Assembly: GCA_003952965.2 (NCBI GenBank)
Contig: CM025855.1
Span: 21,019,122 to 21,083,121, forward strand
Length of the DNA: 64,000 nucleotides
Reading direction: 5' to 3'
From: Morella rubra
Lineage: Eukaryota > Streptophyta > Magnoliopsida > Fagales > Myricaceae
The notes under the pieces are model-generated. The model searched no databases and had not been told where the DNA came from. It saw nothing but the letters and a program-made list of their open reading frames with translations. This document shows positions 12,657 through 24,110 of the stretch, one piece after another (the stretch's first letter is position 1; every line of letters begins with the position of its first letter). Both the position numbers and the translations under genes were made by a program.

Positions 12657-13039
12657 AGGTTAGTTGAACCTCATTCTCTTGAGATTCGTACCACAATACT
12701 ATTGAATAATCATATGTTTTTTGTGATCTTTGAAATCGCGTGAAAGAAAAATTATTGTTTTTTCTTTATAGTATGAGATATTGTGAAAGAATAATAATTT
12801 TATTTGGATTAAATCTATTCGATATGTTTTGTTTCTTTGTAAAATTGTTTTACAAATTGATCAACAATGTGTTTCTTGATGAATTCGTATAAAGAGATTT
12901 TTTTTGAAAAATCTCTGTGAGTTCATGGTTTTATTATTCCGTATTGGATTGGAACGCATGTCTAGAATTTGAATTGTTCATTGCATTTGTAAGAAATACG
13001 ATCGGTTTGTTCATGGGAGTTGAAGAGAAAAGTTCTCTT

Positions 13040-13860
13040 TTCTCTCAAAGGTGTGGCCAGCGGCCATATGGATGGCTGCTGCCACACCATTGGTTGGAGG
13101 GGCACCCAGTGTGACTAGGGAAGCCCTCTAGTCGAAGGAGGTGGAGGTCCGGCAGCCATAAGGTCGTGGACCACCACCAGCACACCCGTGTAAGACACAT
13201 GTGTGGAGGCTTTTGGCCCCAAACGGCGGCTAGCCGGGCGCTGGTAGGTCGTGCTCCAGCCACCTTTGAAATGGTCAACTGACGTTAGTCCTGTGGCTGG
13301 CTGGACGTGGCCAGTCGGTGGGGTACAGCGGCCAGTAGAGCTGGTCGCGCCCCTCCATTTGGTGCCTCAAGTGACGCCCAGGGATATGATCCTCGAGTCG
13401 ACCGCTTGGGCCAACCGGGTAAGGCTTCCCCAACCCTACCTGGCTAGTTTGTTTTTGTTTTTTAAAAGATTGTTATTTGGGCCCTTTTTTTTCAAAAAAA
13501 AGAAAAGAAAAGAAAAGGCTTGTTTTGTTTTAAAAGAGATTTGGACTGGCCTATTTTATTAAAAAGAATAACTTTTTGGGCTGGCCCATATAGAAAGCCC
13601 AAGTCTTTAAAAAACAAAAAAAGGAAATAGAGGGAGAGGAGACGCATGGGCTGGGACTTGTTGGACCAGCCCATGGCCGGATAAGATACCGGCCATGGCA
13701 GCCCGTGCGATGCTGATGACCACGGGTTGGACCTGGGCCCATTGACCCAGTTCAGGTCCTGGTATGACCTGGACCGCTATCCAGCACGATCGGGTTGGAC
13801 CCGGACCAGTGGGTCAATGGTTCAACCCGGTTGACCATTGATTCACTTGGTTGACCAGGC
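13040..13860. other. GC-rich block inside copia element 1, origin unknown
   Basis: Composition shifts abruptly from AT-rich element DNA to a block rich in GGCC/GGACC and back again. It contains repeated TTGACC and GGGCCCATTGACCCAG-like phrases near 13735-13860. The short frames here (for example 13045-13278 minus and 13251-13562 plus) match no family I know. It lies where gag would be expected, but no gag motif is readable. Confidence 0.5.
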
Positions 13861-14869
13861 TGACCAAAAAAAAGTTTTTCTTTTTTTAAATGCAAGTGTT
13901 AAATGTGTTTATTTATGAGGAAACTAATCCATGACCTCCCCCCCCCCATTGTTGGTAAGTGTGGAGTTCTATTTTATTAAATGTTAGATGAAACTAAAAT
14001 AGGGGATTCCAATATTTTGATTTTATAATTTGTCCATTTATTTCTTTAAAAGATAAATGAGGGTGTATGCAGAATGGGGGTGTTGACTAATATGAGACAG
14101 AAATATTCACATACATATCGTATGAGACAAGAGATGGATTTGTGATAGATAGTATCTAATTTTTACAAGTAGTTGTATGGTTACAAAAATAGGGTCATGT
14201 TTACAAAAGGTAAAAATTCTTGATACCTACTTTTGACACAGGAATATAAATGTTATATTCGGGATTTTATTTGATTGATGTGTCATAGTGGGAGGTACCA
14301 TTAGTTGTTCAAAAAGGTGAACCTAATGGAATATTATATATACAGTGGATTAACTTTATATGTTTTGCTGATTTCTTATACCTTTTGTGTGATGATTTTG
14401 GACTAGGCTAAGATATATTTATTGGAAAAGGAATCCTACTGAAGGTATACTTATCATTGAAGTCAATTTAATATATTGTCCATTAAATTGTTTGTATATC
14501 CTTTTAGACACTATATCTCACTTTTGCAATAAGTTATAAGGGTTTAAGGAAACCAAGAGATTAAGTGAAGGGAAAATTGTGCAGAAGATGAGAATAATTG
14601 CAAGTGTTGCAGCGACCGCCATTGGTATTATTTATAAGAGTCTACAAAGGAATAAAATTTTGTTTTTGGAAATTATCTTTACATGTACCAAAATTTTGTA
14701 GAAATATGATTTCTTTTTCCCAAAAGTTTAAAATGCAAAGAGTTTATTGCTTTTGGTACTAATATTGATGATTTATATTTTTTTGGAAAATATTGTGGAC
14801 TCTATGAATAAATTGAGAAAGATGTTGATGTCAATGATGCAACTCTAAAGTGAAAGGGGGATGTAAATC

Positions 14870-16110
14870 CCATTGATATGTGGCGTCTAACACTTGGTCA
14901 TGCTAATCTGGATATGATCAACAGATTAATGAAGGATGGGTCTTTGAACCTTATGAAGGTCGAACTCTACCTGATTTTTCTTTGCTTTGGATGCAATGAA
15001 AGATGACCAAGAATTCTTTTAAAGTAAAAGAAGTTAGAGCTACAGGATTGTTAGAGTTAGTGCACACTGATATATAAGTGATGTTTGTGACCAGATAATC
15101 AGAGAAGGGTTTTTCCTATTTCATCACTTTTAGTGATGATTATTCCAGTTATGGTTAACTGTGCCTGATGAAATTCAAGTCTGAATTTTTGAAAAGTTTA
15201 AAGAATTTTAGATTGAAGTGGAAAACCAACTAGAAATGAGTATCAAGATACTTATACATTTAGATAAGTTTCAAACTTATCTTATGATAGAAGCATCATA
15301 TCTCAGTTAATTCCCTTGCCACAACATGGCACAATGGTGTTGCAGAAATATTATACTGAACTTTATAAGATATTGTTCAGTGGGAATAAGCATATGTTTG
15401 AATTACTTGTTCATTAGATATTATTTGATAAGCTCAAATGAACTAGTAGTGATTATCAGTAGAAATATTATTTTAAAAGGAGCACGGCCTAAGTGGAAGC
15501 GAAAGCATGACCGTTCTTGATGAAACAGTCAGCTAAGCTAATAGAAGGGCAGATTAGATCAATTGAATATGGATGTACCTTGTGTTGACAAGAAGTCAGT
15601 AAGAGTTTAGTAATATTTCTAGTTCATTATGTTAGTGATATACTACTAATTGGAAATGACGTCTGGAGAAGTCATCAATGAAAAGATGATTGATGAACCA
15701 TTTTTCAAGTCAAAGACTTTTTGGAAGTGTTTCAAGTTCTTGGAATCAAATTGTTTGGAAACCAAGAAAGCAGGTTTTTAGGATTAAATTGACAAGTATT
15801 GGTAGGGGATGGCTTGAAAGATGCTAAAGAAAGGTTTTACCTTTTAGGCATAATTTCATCTCTCCAAGAAGAGAGAGATAAGGCCATATATAAGTCATGT
15901 AGTCAACATTATGAGTGAATATTTATCTAATAGAGGCCCTTAATACTGGACAAAAATCAAGCACATTTTCAAGTACTTGAGAAGTATTAAACACTATTTG
16001 CTAGTGTTTGGAGTTGAGAATTTACGGATCGTCCAGGGATATACAAATTCAAGTATAATTGATAGTTGATCAATTTTGGATTTGTGTATGAACATTTGGT
16101 AATGGTACAT
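14870..16110 (+). pseudogene. Copia pol remnant (integrase zinc region to RNase H)
   Basis: The pre-integrase block reads DMWRLTLGHANLDMINRLMK (near 14877), the usual LWHxRLGH motif with its histidine. It is followed by degraded integrase and RT text, including a FIMLVIYYLEM-like remnant of the LYVDD region near 15625 and a FKYLRSIKHYLLV block near 15970, the copia 'YLKGT..YGL' region before RNase H. Stops and frameshifts are dense throughout. No gag frame is recognisable. Confidence 0.75.
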
Positions 16111-16404
16111 GGGTTCGAGAAGTTATAAGTTGATGTGAACCTCATCAAGAATAACGAGACCCAACAACAATAGGGAACCCAAGATCGTTCTAGGACAGAT
16201 TCGAATGGAAACCTCGACCCGTTGTTTATGACAAACAAGAACCTCGGTATAAGGAAGACGCCACAAACGGTGGTGGAACTCTGTTTGATAAGTCGAGATG
16301 AATATTAATCTCAACTAATATTAATCTCAAAGTTCTTGTTCTTTATGCCCAAAAGGCCCTATAAATATACTTGGAACATCCCTCCAAGAATAGGAAACTA
16401 ACTC

Positions 16405-16695
16405 AAATTTGAAAGAAATTAAATGCTCTTAAAAGTCTTCCAAGAATAGGAGAAGCCAGCATTTAAAAGGAAATTCAAATGCTCCTGAAAATCCGAGTTT
16501 TTGAAAGAAGATAAACATTCCTAAAATAATCCGGCTAAGAATAAGAAGAAGCCAGCATTTGAAAAGGAAATTCAAATGCTCCTGAAAATCCGAGTTTTTG
16601 AAAGAAGATAAACATTCCTAAAATAATCCGCCTAAGAATAAAGAGAAGCCAGCATTTGAAAAGGAAATTCAAATGCTTCTGATAATCCGGACTTC
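16405..16695. repeat. Tandem repeat, period about 95-97 bp, nearly 3 copies
   Basis: The marker GCCAGCATTT recurs at 16456, 16551 and 16648, each followed by 'aaaaggaaattcaaatgct' and 'gataatccg/gaaaatccgag'. It lies in the probable gypsy LTR portion. Confidence 0.88.
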
Positions 16696-16721
16696 GCCAG
16701 ATATGTTCCGCCTTTGTTCTA

Positions 16722-16880
16722 GCCGACATGTAAACGCCCGAAGTACCAAGTAGTGTAGACGCCCGAGGTGTAAGCACTTGTGCGGACGCCCGATGTGCAA
16801 GTACTTGTGCAGACGCCCGATGTGCAAGTACTTTGGCCCAAGGTGCAGGTTGGATAGTTACCCGAGGTGCAACTGATGAC
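16722..16880. repeat. Tandem repeat, period about 27 bp
   Basis: GACGCCCGA[A/G/T]GT-CAAGTACTT repeats about four times, then two weaker GTGCA copies. On the minus strand it is open and would read as CTSGV-rich repeats. Confidence 0.85.
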
Positions 16881-17145
16881 ATGAACTAAGCCTTGATTGT
16901 TATTGGTACCCATCTCGGTCTTGGTAGTATCATCCCATCTCTCTCGGATTAGTCCATTGAGCGCTTCCTTGAAATGTTTGGCTTTAAGTCTTGTAATTGG
17001 GCCACTGGGAAGTGACAAAGGACCTCGGTTTGCATCATAAGTTGGTTACAACCGATAACTCCACCATTAAAAGGCAAATTACATAGAAAGGGGATACATG
17101 GGTATGAGATACCTATATGAATATTTTTTAGTGCAAGTGGGAGAT

Positions 17146-18437
17146 TGTAAGAAGTATGTTCTAAAAATCATTATTCTAGATAATTTTTATTTATATGCCA
17201 CATGTTTATATTTATTATATTAGGTAATATGTTGTGACATAAGATGTTACACAGTTATTATTGAGTGACATTGTAGAAAAGTCATGCCAATATTAATGAA
17301 TCAAAGGCGGAGAGTATGACTTTTCGGTTCTTTATACACTTCATATTTTGTTCTAGACCAAGGTACATATTTATGTACAATAGGTCTATGCTCGTTGTGC
17401 CTCTATTAATAGGTGATGTATTCAGTCATTGAGGTGGATGACCTTAAGCAAACGAGTGGGTGCATGTAAGAGTACATGCACTGAACGAGATCAAATATGG
17501 ATACCTTCTAGAAGTGATCATTGATGTTGAGAAGGTATTCAGCACAATTTGTTTATGATATCTTAGACCTAAGAGGTTTGCACAGATTTGTTTATTGCGT
17601 ACTTGTACTCTGACCGAGTCATTTGGTGATGATCTTTCTAGGTCAAATATTCCAGACAACATGGGTCTTGTGCATGATGAATGAGTTTGTATAAATGCTC
17701 AATAAGGAATCCACCAATCTCTTTATGAGATAGTATATTCAAGTATATCTGTATAGGGTTGGACTCGAGAAAAAGAAATCTCAGCCAGAGGAATTTTGTG
17801 AAAATATTTTTTGAAATTAATATATTATATATATTTATTTGTGAAATTATTTTGGAAACAATTTGAGAGTCCAACGAGTTACAGATTATAAAATTAAGAA
17901 TTATATGAGCTAGGGATTTTATCAATGATAATATTCCGGTCCTATTAGCTCATGTGAAATATAGTATGGTGGAAGGATAAATAAATGGTTATAATTGTTA
18001 GCAAAAAGGATTTCACAAATCAATCTCAAATTCTTGGGGGTGAATTGTAATATGTTGATAGACATGATACAATTAGTAGAAGCCTAAAATTCAGAATAAA
18101 AGAATATAATAGAGTTAATAGAAAAAAGAGTTTTTTCATGTGATCCTACGCCGAGATTTGAGATCCCTAACGATTCTACGTACTATCACAACTAGAGTTT
18201 TCATATATCAAGGATAACTATGAGATAGTCTATCCTAATGGTTAGTTTCACAGTTGGCGATAAGAACTCAGAAAACCCTACGACAGTTATAAGCGCGAAG
18301 AAGAAGGAGGCAGAACATTTGAGCTGCTATTGTGAAATTCTCAAGATTGTGAGATAAAAAAGAACATGAAGATTATTGAAGAATCCTTGGAGAACAAAGA
18401 GAATTGATAAATTAATTTTCCGCAGTTATAACTTTCA
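17146..18437 (+). repeat. 3' LTR of copia element 1
   Basis: Begins TGTAAGAAGTATG directly after the purine tract and ends ACTTTCA before the AGCAG duplication. It shares its full course with 11225-12641. Confidence 0.92.
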
Positions 18438-18975
18438 AGCAGATGGGTTGAAACTCAGCCCTTGTGCTTGTCTTTAAATCATCCTACCACTAGGCCATTC
18501 TTGGTTTTCATAAGTTACATACGACTGTTATTTCTGATTCTTGTGAAGTGTTTGAGAATTGAAAAGAAATTCCAAACTACGCGCAAGTGAGGACTCCAAC
18601 ACTTGTTCCCACGAAGTGACTACACGACCTTACCGCTGCACCTTTTCGCCAGTTTTGATCCTGTTGCCTAAAACATTTATTTACGTAAGGGTTTTGCTTA
18701 TATTTTCTTTTTATTTTAAAAAAGATAACTAAACTGGTTTGTTTCACTTGCTCCCTTAGTAAACCAACGCCCATGACTTTCTCTCTCTTCATTGAGTCAT
18801 CTCTCTCTTTCATCACTTTTACCCCAAATAATGATGTTAGCCTATTTCTACCTCCTCTCAAGCGTCTTTCCTTCTAATGATATCCGCTCCCTCTTCCTTA
18901 ACATTATGCGATGACCAAATCTTTTAAGGTTGTGGGGTCGAAAAACCTAGGAAAAAAATAACCGGAATTGTTCTT
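18438..18975. repeat. Tandem-array unit 2, right part
   Basis: Continues the unit broken at 11224: 'agcagatgggttgaaactcagccc', the minus-strand tRNA-like segment, 'aaccaacgcccatgactttctctctc', 'cattatgcgatgaccaaa'. Joined to 11162-11224 the unit is about 601 bp. Confidence 0.85.
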
Positions 18976-19572
18976 AGTGCTTATTTAAGTCCTTACAAAA
19001 TGTGAGATCTCATAAAAAATGAAACAGAATTGTGTAGGCGAGGGGTTGAACCTCAGCCTCCGAGACTGCCTTTAAATCGCCCTACCACTGGGTCATTCTC
19101 GGTTTATCAGAGGTTATGTACCGCGTTTATTTTTCTAGTTAAGTGTTAAGAGGATTGAAACGAAATTCTAAACTAAGGGCAAGTGTGGACTCCAACGCTT
19201 GTCTTTACGGAGTGACTTACAGGACCTTACTGCTGCACCTTTTTCGCGGTTTTGATTATGTTGCCTATGGCATTTATTAGTTAAGGCTTTTACTCATGTT
19301 TTAAAAACTAAGTGAATTGGTGCGTTTCACTTGTCTCATTTGATAAACCCTAATGTCCACCAACTTTCTCTCTCTTCTGTCAACCATTTATCTGAATTCT
19401 CTCTCTCATCACATTTACCGCATTTAACGATATTAGTCACTTTCTCCCCTGTATTAAGTGTTTTCCTTCACCTAATGATGTCTCCTTTTCTCTTTCTTAA
19501 CGTTATGCGATGACCAAACTTTTTAAAGGTGCGGCGTCGAAAAACTAAGAAAAAATCATAGAAATAGTTCTT
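18976..19572. repeat. Tandem-array unit 3, most complete copy (597 bp)
   Basis: Runs from 'agtgcttatttaagtcctta' to the same phrase in the next unit. On the minus strand it holds a tRNA-like segment: A-box-like TGACCCAGTGG (complement of 19085-19095), then 32 bases, then B-box GGTTCAACCCC (complement of 19042-19052). CCC/GGG can pair as a D arm and GAGG/CCTC as a T arm. No acceptor stem closes, so this is tRNA-derived, not a tRNA gene. The + strand half resembles a gene leader (AAACCCTAATG, CT-rich runs). Confidence 0.85.
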
Positions 19573-20007
19573 AATGCTTATTTAGGAGCTTAAAAAATGT
19601 TGCTGCACCTTTTTTGTGGTTTTGATCATGTTGCCTATGACATTTATTACTTAAGGCTTTTACTAATGTTTTAAAAAATAAGTGAATTTGTGCGTCTAAA
19701 CCCTAGTGCCACCAAAGTTTTCTCTTCTTTCAGTCATTTATGGAATTCTCTCTCTCTCTCTCATCACTACAAAATGTGAGAACCAGAAAAATGAACCGAA
19801 ATTTTGCACGCGAGGGGTCAAACCTCAGCCTCTGGGACTGCCTTTGAATCGCCCTAACCCTGGGGCATTCACGGTTTGTCATAAGTTATATACGCCGTTT
19901 ATTTTTTTATTTTGGTTTAAGTGTTACAGGATTGAAAAGAAATTCAAAATTGAGGGCAAGTGAGGACTCCAACGCTTATCCCCACGGAGTTACATGACCT
20001 TACCGCT
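19573..20007. repeat. Tandem-array units 4 (internally deleted) and 5 (left part)
   Basis: Unit 4 lacks the tRNA-like segment: it jumps from 'aggagcttaaaaaatg' to 'ttgctgcacctttttt' and runs to the CT repeats near 19755. Unit 5 then begins with 'acaaaatgtgagaacc' and keeps the tRNA-like segment (19807-19880) up to 'ccttaccgct', where the CACTA element starts. Confidence 0.8.
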
Positions 20008-20219
20008 CACTACTAGAAAATAGACTTTTAGTGATGAAATTCTCGGTGACGAAATGAATTTTGTCACTAAAAGTCTATTTTTAGTGACGAAATCATCTTT
20101 TCGTCACTAAATAAGGATTTTTTGTGACGAAAATATTTTTCGTCACCAAATTCGTCACTAAAGGTCTTTTCTGTGACAAAATAAAATTTTGTCACTAAAA
20201 GGTAATTGTTTGGTGATGA

Positions 20220-21290
20220 ACATTTTCGTCACACAGCGATCGATCGGTGAAGTATCGATCGATCGTGGCATTTGTGACGAGAAGCTCCGTCACTAAATGC
20301 GAAGTCTTTTGGCGGAAAATTTAAGTCATCGCGCTTAACGATAGATCGATGCTTATACATTGATCGATCGGTAACGAATCAGCACGTGGTTCTGGTAAGC
20401 GATCGCTCGGTGTAAACACAACGATTGGTCATTTCATGGAACTTTGGAAACATGCGAGGCGACGATCGATCGGTAATGTATAACGATTGGTCGGTAATCG
20501 TAATCGTCTTTTTTTCCAATCGCCGATCGATCGTGCATGTAGCGATCGATCGTTACTTTAAGCGAATAGGACGGCGCCACGTCTGAAAGAGCGAGCGATC
20601 GAACGCCTCATATGTAACGATCGATCGGCTAGAAGGATTATATGAAACCGCCAAATCATTTTGACCGGTTATCTCTCCATAAAATTTCTCGAATCCTTTC
20701 AAACTTCAACAAACCATTTTGTGCAGCATTGCCTTCCAAAGTGCGTGGAATCATTTCCTATTATCATCTACATCAAAGGTACGTAGTTATATTGTGTTTT
20801 AAGAGATATTAAGCGGTTTTAAATGAGCTTTTAGTTTACGTTTTTAAATTTGCTATATCATTCATTTAGGTTCGTAAAATATATTTATTTTAGTGTTGAT
20901 GTATATTTTTAGAGTTTAGGATTGTTTAGGGATCAATTTGGGGTGATTTTGGGCGTGTTTTGGGGTTTTATATAATCTGTGCATTTTCGTCCCCGTAGCG
21001 ATCGATCGCCGTTTTAGGCCGATCGATCGTTGTGTAGATGCTGAGTCAAACTATCGATCATCGAAACTAGACGATCGATCGGTGATGTTTAATTAGGGAC
21101 CGATCGATATGTTGTTGACCGATCGGTCGGTACATAAGACGGTGAGTTTCAATTTAGTCCCGATCGATCACTGTAGTGACCGATCGATCGGTCATTGATG
21201 CTGTGCATTTAAAAACCTTGATATTGATGCTGTGCGTTTTGTTTTATGCGATCGCTCGGTGTTTATAAAGCAATCGCTCGCTATTAATTT
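20220..21290. repeat. Left subterminal GATCGATC-rich array of the CACTA element
   Basis: Many irregularly spaced CGATCGATCG/CCGATCGATCGGT words with near-variants (GATCGCTCG, GATTGGTCG). The core GATCGATC is a perfect palindrome, so the words read alike on both strands. CACTA transposon DNA-binding proteins recognise short repeated subterminal words, so these are candidate binding sites by inference. Confidence 0.75.
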
Positions 21291-21361
21291 TAATATTTTA
21301 ATTACATTACTGTGGTTATTTATTAACACATATTTATATACAATTGTTGCAGCATTCTAAA

Positions 21362-22315
21362 ATGTCAGGAGCTAAGCGTGCACGCATAACGAGGGCCATG
21401 GTTGGATCGTCGTCCCACGAGCAGGAGCCCGCTGATTCGTTGATGGCCGTAGAGAGGCGGATGGAGTACTTGAGGGGCGCCAGTGGCCAAAGAGCGTCCA
21501 GTGATGCTCTCTGATTTTGACGATTTGTTGTACGAGGAGCACACCCTCTACCAGTTATTCGAGTACCAGGGATTCCTTCACCAGCTCTCGTGGGTGGAGG
21601 GTTTTTGTGTCGACTCCCTCGTGCAGGATTTCTTTTGTGCGCTTATCTTAGTAGATAAAGCACTTGAGGTGTAGATGGAGGTGCGAGGAGTGCAGTTCAT
21701 GTTCTCGGCAGATGCCATTGCCGATTTCCTACGCTGCCCTCGGCCCGAGACCCCTTGCTTCCCGGCGGCTCCCCTGACGGATGAGCAGAGGACATCAAAG
21801 CAGGACTTATGGACTCATGTAAGAAGGTGAAGAACACGCTGAACAAGTTCACTCTGTCCAGGAACAGGGGCCAGGAGGGGGCATTGACTCGACGGTTCGC
21901 TCGTAGAGCAGCAGCGGCCGCAGAGGAGGCATCACGGCCTTTGATATCAGCGTCAAAGGCACCTCTGGAAACGGGAGCACATGCAGTGCCCCCTCCATGG
22001 GTGGCCTAGCTATTTGCGGACCTCAACAGCCGTGTCAGCGCGACTGTGAAGGCCGCTCTACAGCCTGTTGAGAGGCAGGTGCAGTCATTAGAGGAAGAGG
22101 TGAAGGAGCTCTGGATCACCTTCGATGGGGAGTGCACTCTGACAATGCTACGCAACAAGTAGGTCGTGGCTCATATGGTGGACGTCAGTGAGCAACTGGA
22201 AGAAATTAAGAAGACTTTGAATGATTTCAAGACAGAGGCAGATCCACAGAGGATTTCGGAGATATTCTTGATGACGTGGCCACTTTCCGTGATGCTGTTC
22301 AACGTTGATGAATTT
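21362..22315 (+). pseudogene. Broken transposon gene resembling the 'putative plant transposon protein' family
   Basis: An ATG at 21362 opens MSGAKRARITRAMVG and then shifts frame. The block LYQLFEYQGFLHQLSWVEGF (near 21547), followed after a stop by EVRGVQFMFSADAIADFLRC (near 21680), matches the pattern of the plant transposon family I know as Pfam Transposase_32. That assignment is from memory of its pattern. Downstream lies a predicted coiled coil (VERQVQSLEEEVKELW near 22060; VSEQLEEIKKTLNDFK near 22185). It has at least three breaks, and it is not a standard CACTA protein. Confidence 0.55.
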
Positions 22316-22639
22316 TTATGTTATTTTTTTTTTTTTATCTATTTGGGACATACATTTAGATTTATGGTTTTATTTATCTGTTTGAGACATTTGTGTTTAT
22401 TTGGATTTGGTTTTTTTATTTACGTATTTGAGACATTTCTGTTTATCTGTGGATATGCAGTAACTTTGATTTCAGTTTTCGTGTTTTTTTAATTGTATTT
22501 CTTTCCCGACACTTATATACGTAAAATGACCAATATACCCTTTGGTCGGCAAAAATAACGAAATAAGTGGTTTATCAAATAAGTAATATAAGAATTTAAC
22601 AAGAAATCATTTTTTTTTTTGCAATTTTTGGATTATTGA

Positions 22640-24110
22640 TCGATCATTAAATTACGGTGCCATTTAGACACGGAAAAGATCGATCGTTATATACACCGAT
22701 CAATCGATAAATGTACACCAATCCATCGGTGTTATCTGTCGTCGTTTGGGTGCACTAACCGATCGCACGTCCCACAAAGACGATCGATTGTTTCGCACGA
22801 CATCATTTTTTGGCTCTAAGACCGATCGATCAGTGTTATCACTCGATCGATCGTTACACTAGTTTTTCATCTAACCGTCATTTTATTGAATAATGTGAGT
22901 TTAAACGATTAGAAACATAAAAATATATATTAACAAAGTATGTTAGGATGTATTTAGATTACATAAAAACATATCAAGTACATATCATTAATTTTTAAGA
23001 AAGCATGTATAAGTTATACATGTTGCATCATAGATGCATTTTGTTTGTGTTAGTATGAGTAAGGTATTAAGATGTTAGAAACTAGTGACATAACGCTTAT
23101 TTAACACATGATTATAATTCATCAGTATGAGGTACGTATTAATATGACGTTATAAGTAAATTAATTTTAATAATTAAGTCATTTGTTAGGCTAAAAACTG
23201 TTTTTTAATAATTAGTTAACCGATCGATCGCTTTATTGGCGATCGATCGGTACGTAACGGTGTCGTTTAATATTTTGGTACCGATGGATCGTTGATTTTG
23301 GGACGTCCATTGGTATGGAACCAATCGATGGCTTCGTGCATCGTCGTTTTACACGGAACACCGATCGATCAATATGTTTGGAACGATCAATCGTCATAAA
23401 AACTGAGAGGAAATTTTAATGCTGACAAGGCGAACGATCGGTAATAGTACCGATCGATCGGTGTTTATCGCGTTTGAAATGCCAGAATGCTCTAAAGCCG
23501 TGGGTGAAGCAAAAACACACCCACGGCAAGAAGAAACTAGAGACTCGCGGCAAGGAGCTATTTTTCCCTTCAATTTTGTCAAAATACCGTCCTTTTAGTT
23601 GTGAGAGTGCTTAAAAGTGCTTAAGGTTAAGCCCAAGCTCAAATTCATTGATTTTTTAACCGGGTGAATATTGAAAAATTTGGGTGACATTTGTGAGATT
23701 TTGGTGTGGATTTGGTTCGTTTTGGTCTACATTTCGTCAAAAGGTAATTGAATCAACCTACACTACGATTTAGGAATGATTTCGTTGGTTATTTGGTGTT
23801 TTTTTTTATTTGTCTATTTGTGGGTATTGTGGATTGGATTTGTGTTGATTAGAGCTTATTAGAGTATTTTTTATATGTATATTAGAATTAGTATTGCATG
23901 AGGATGATTTGTGAGTGTTTTGGGCGTGGATTTGAGTGTGTGGGAGGCCTGGCAAGCTGTTTCATCGATCTGGGTTAGTCACAACGATCACCAGATTCGG
24001 ACGATCGATCGTGTGTTAGATGGAGGTTCAGTGATCGATCATCAGTATAATGACGATCGATTGGTCTTGAAAACCGATCGATCGTCTATAGTATTGATCG
24101 ATCGCGGGTT
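22640..24110. repeat. Internal GATCGATC clusters (22640-22860, 23220-23470, 23990-24110)
   Basis: Three further clusters of the same words as the subterminal arrays lie deep inside the element, separated by AT-rich DNA without coding signal. Their position suggests either introns that gained the words or a nested related non-autonomous copy. Confidence 0.6.

Larger units (their letters stand above)
16110..17045 (-). mobile_element. Ty3/gypsy 3' fragment nested in copia element 1
   Basis: On the minus strand, 17018-16880 reads LPSGPITRLKAKHFKEALNG followed by LIRERW and a stop. This is the characteristic C-terminal tail of plant Ty3/gypsy polyproteins (GPxTRxxAKxFxExLN). The downstream minus-strand sequence, with tandem repeats and a TATA-like run, is probably LTR. 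The fragment replaces the copia RNase H end, whose final codons (MGMRYLYEYF-like) resume near 17100. Breakpoints are approximate and no target-site duplication was found. Confidence 0.65.
11225..18437 (+). mobile_element. Ty1/copia LTR retrotransposon 1, complete ends, dead interior
   Basis: Two LTRs (11225-12641 and 17146-18437) each start TGTAAG and end ACTTTCA. They are flanked by a perfect 5-bp duplication AGCAG (11220-11224 and 18438-18442). A primer-binding site TGGTATCAAGAGCC (12643-12656), matching the initiator-tRNA-Met type used by plant copia elements, follows the left LTR. A purine tract AAGTGGGAGA (17135-17144) precedes the right LTR. Pol remnants lie at 14870-16110. A GC-rich block (13040-13860) and a minus-strand gypsy fragment (about 16110-17045) are unusual contents. 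Confidence 0.93.

Noticed and set aside
18438-19880. True tRNA genes on the minus strand at the A box/B box pairs
   Set aside because: D and T arms can form, but no acceptor stem or convincing anticodon arm does, and copies diverge as repeats do.
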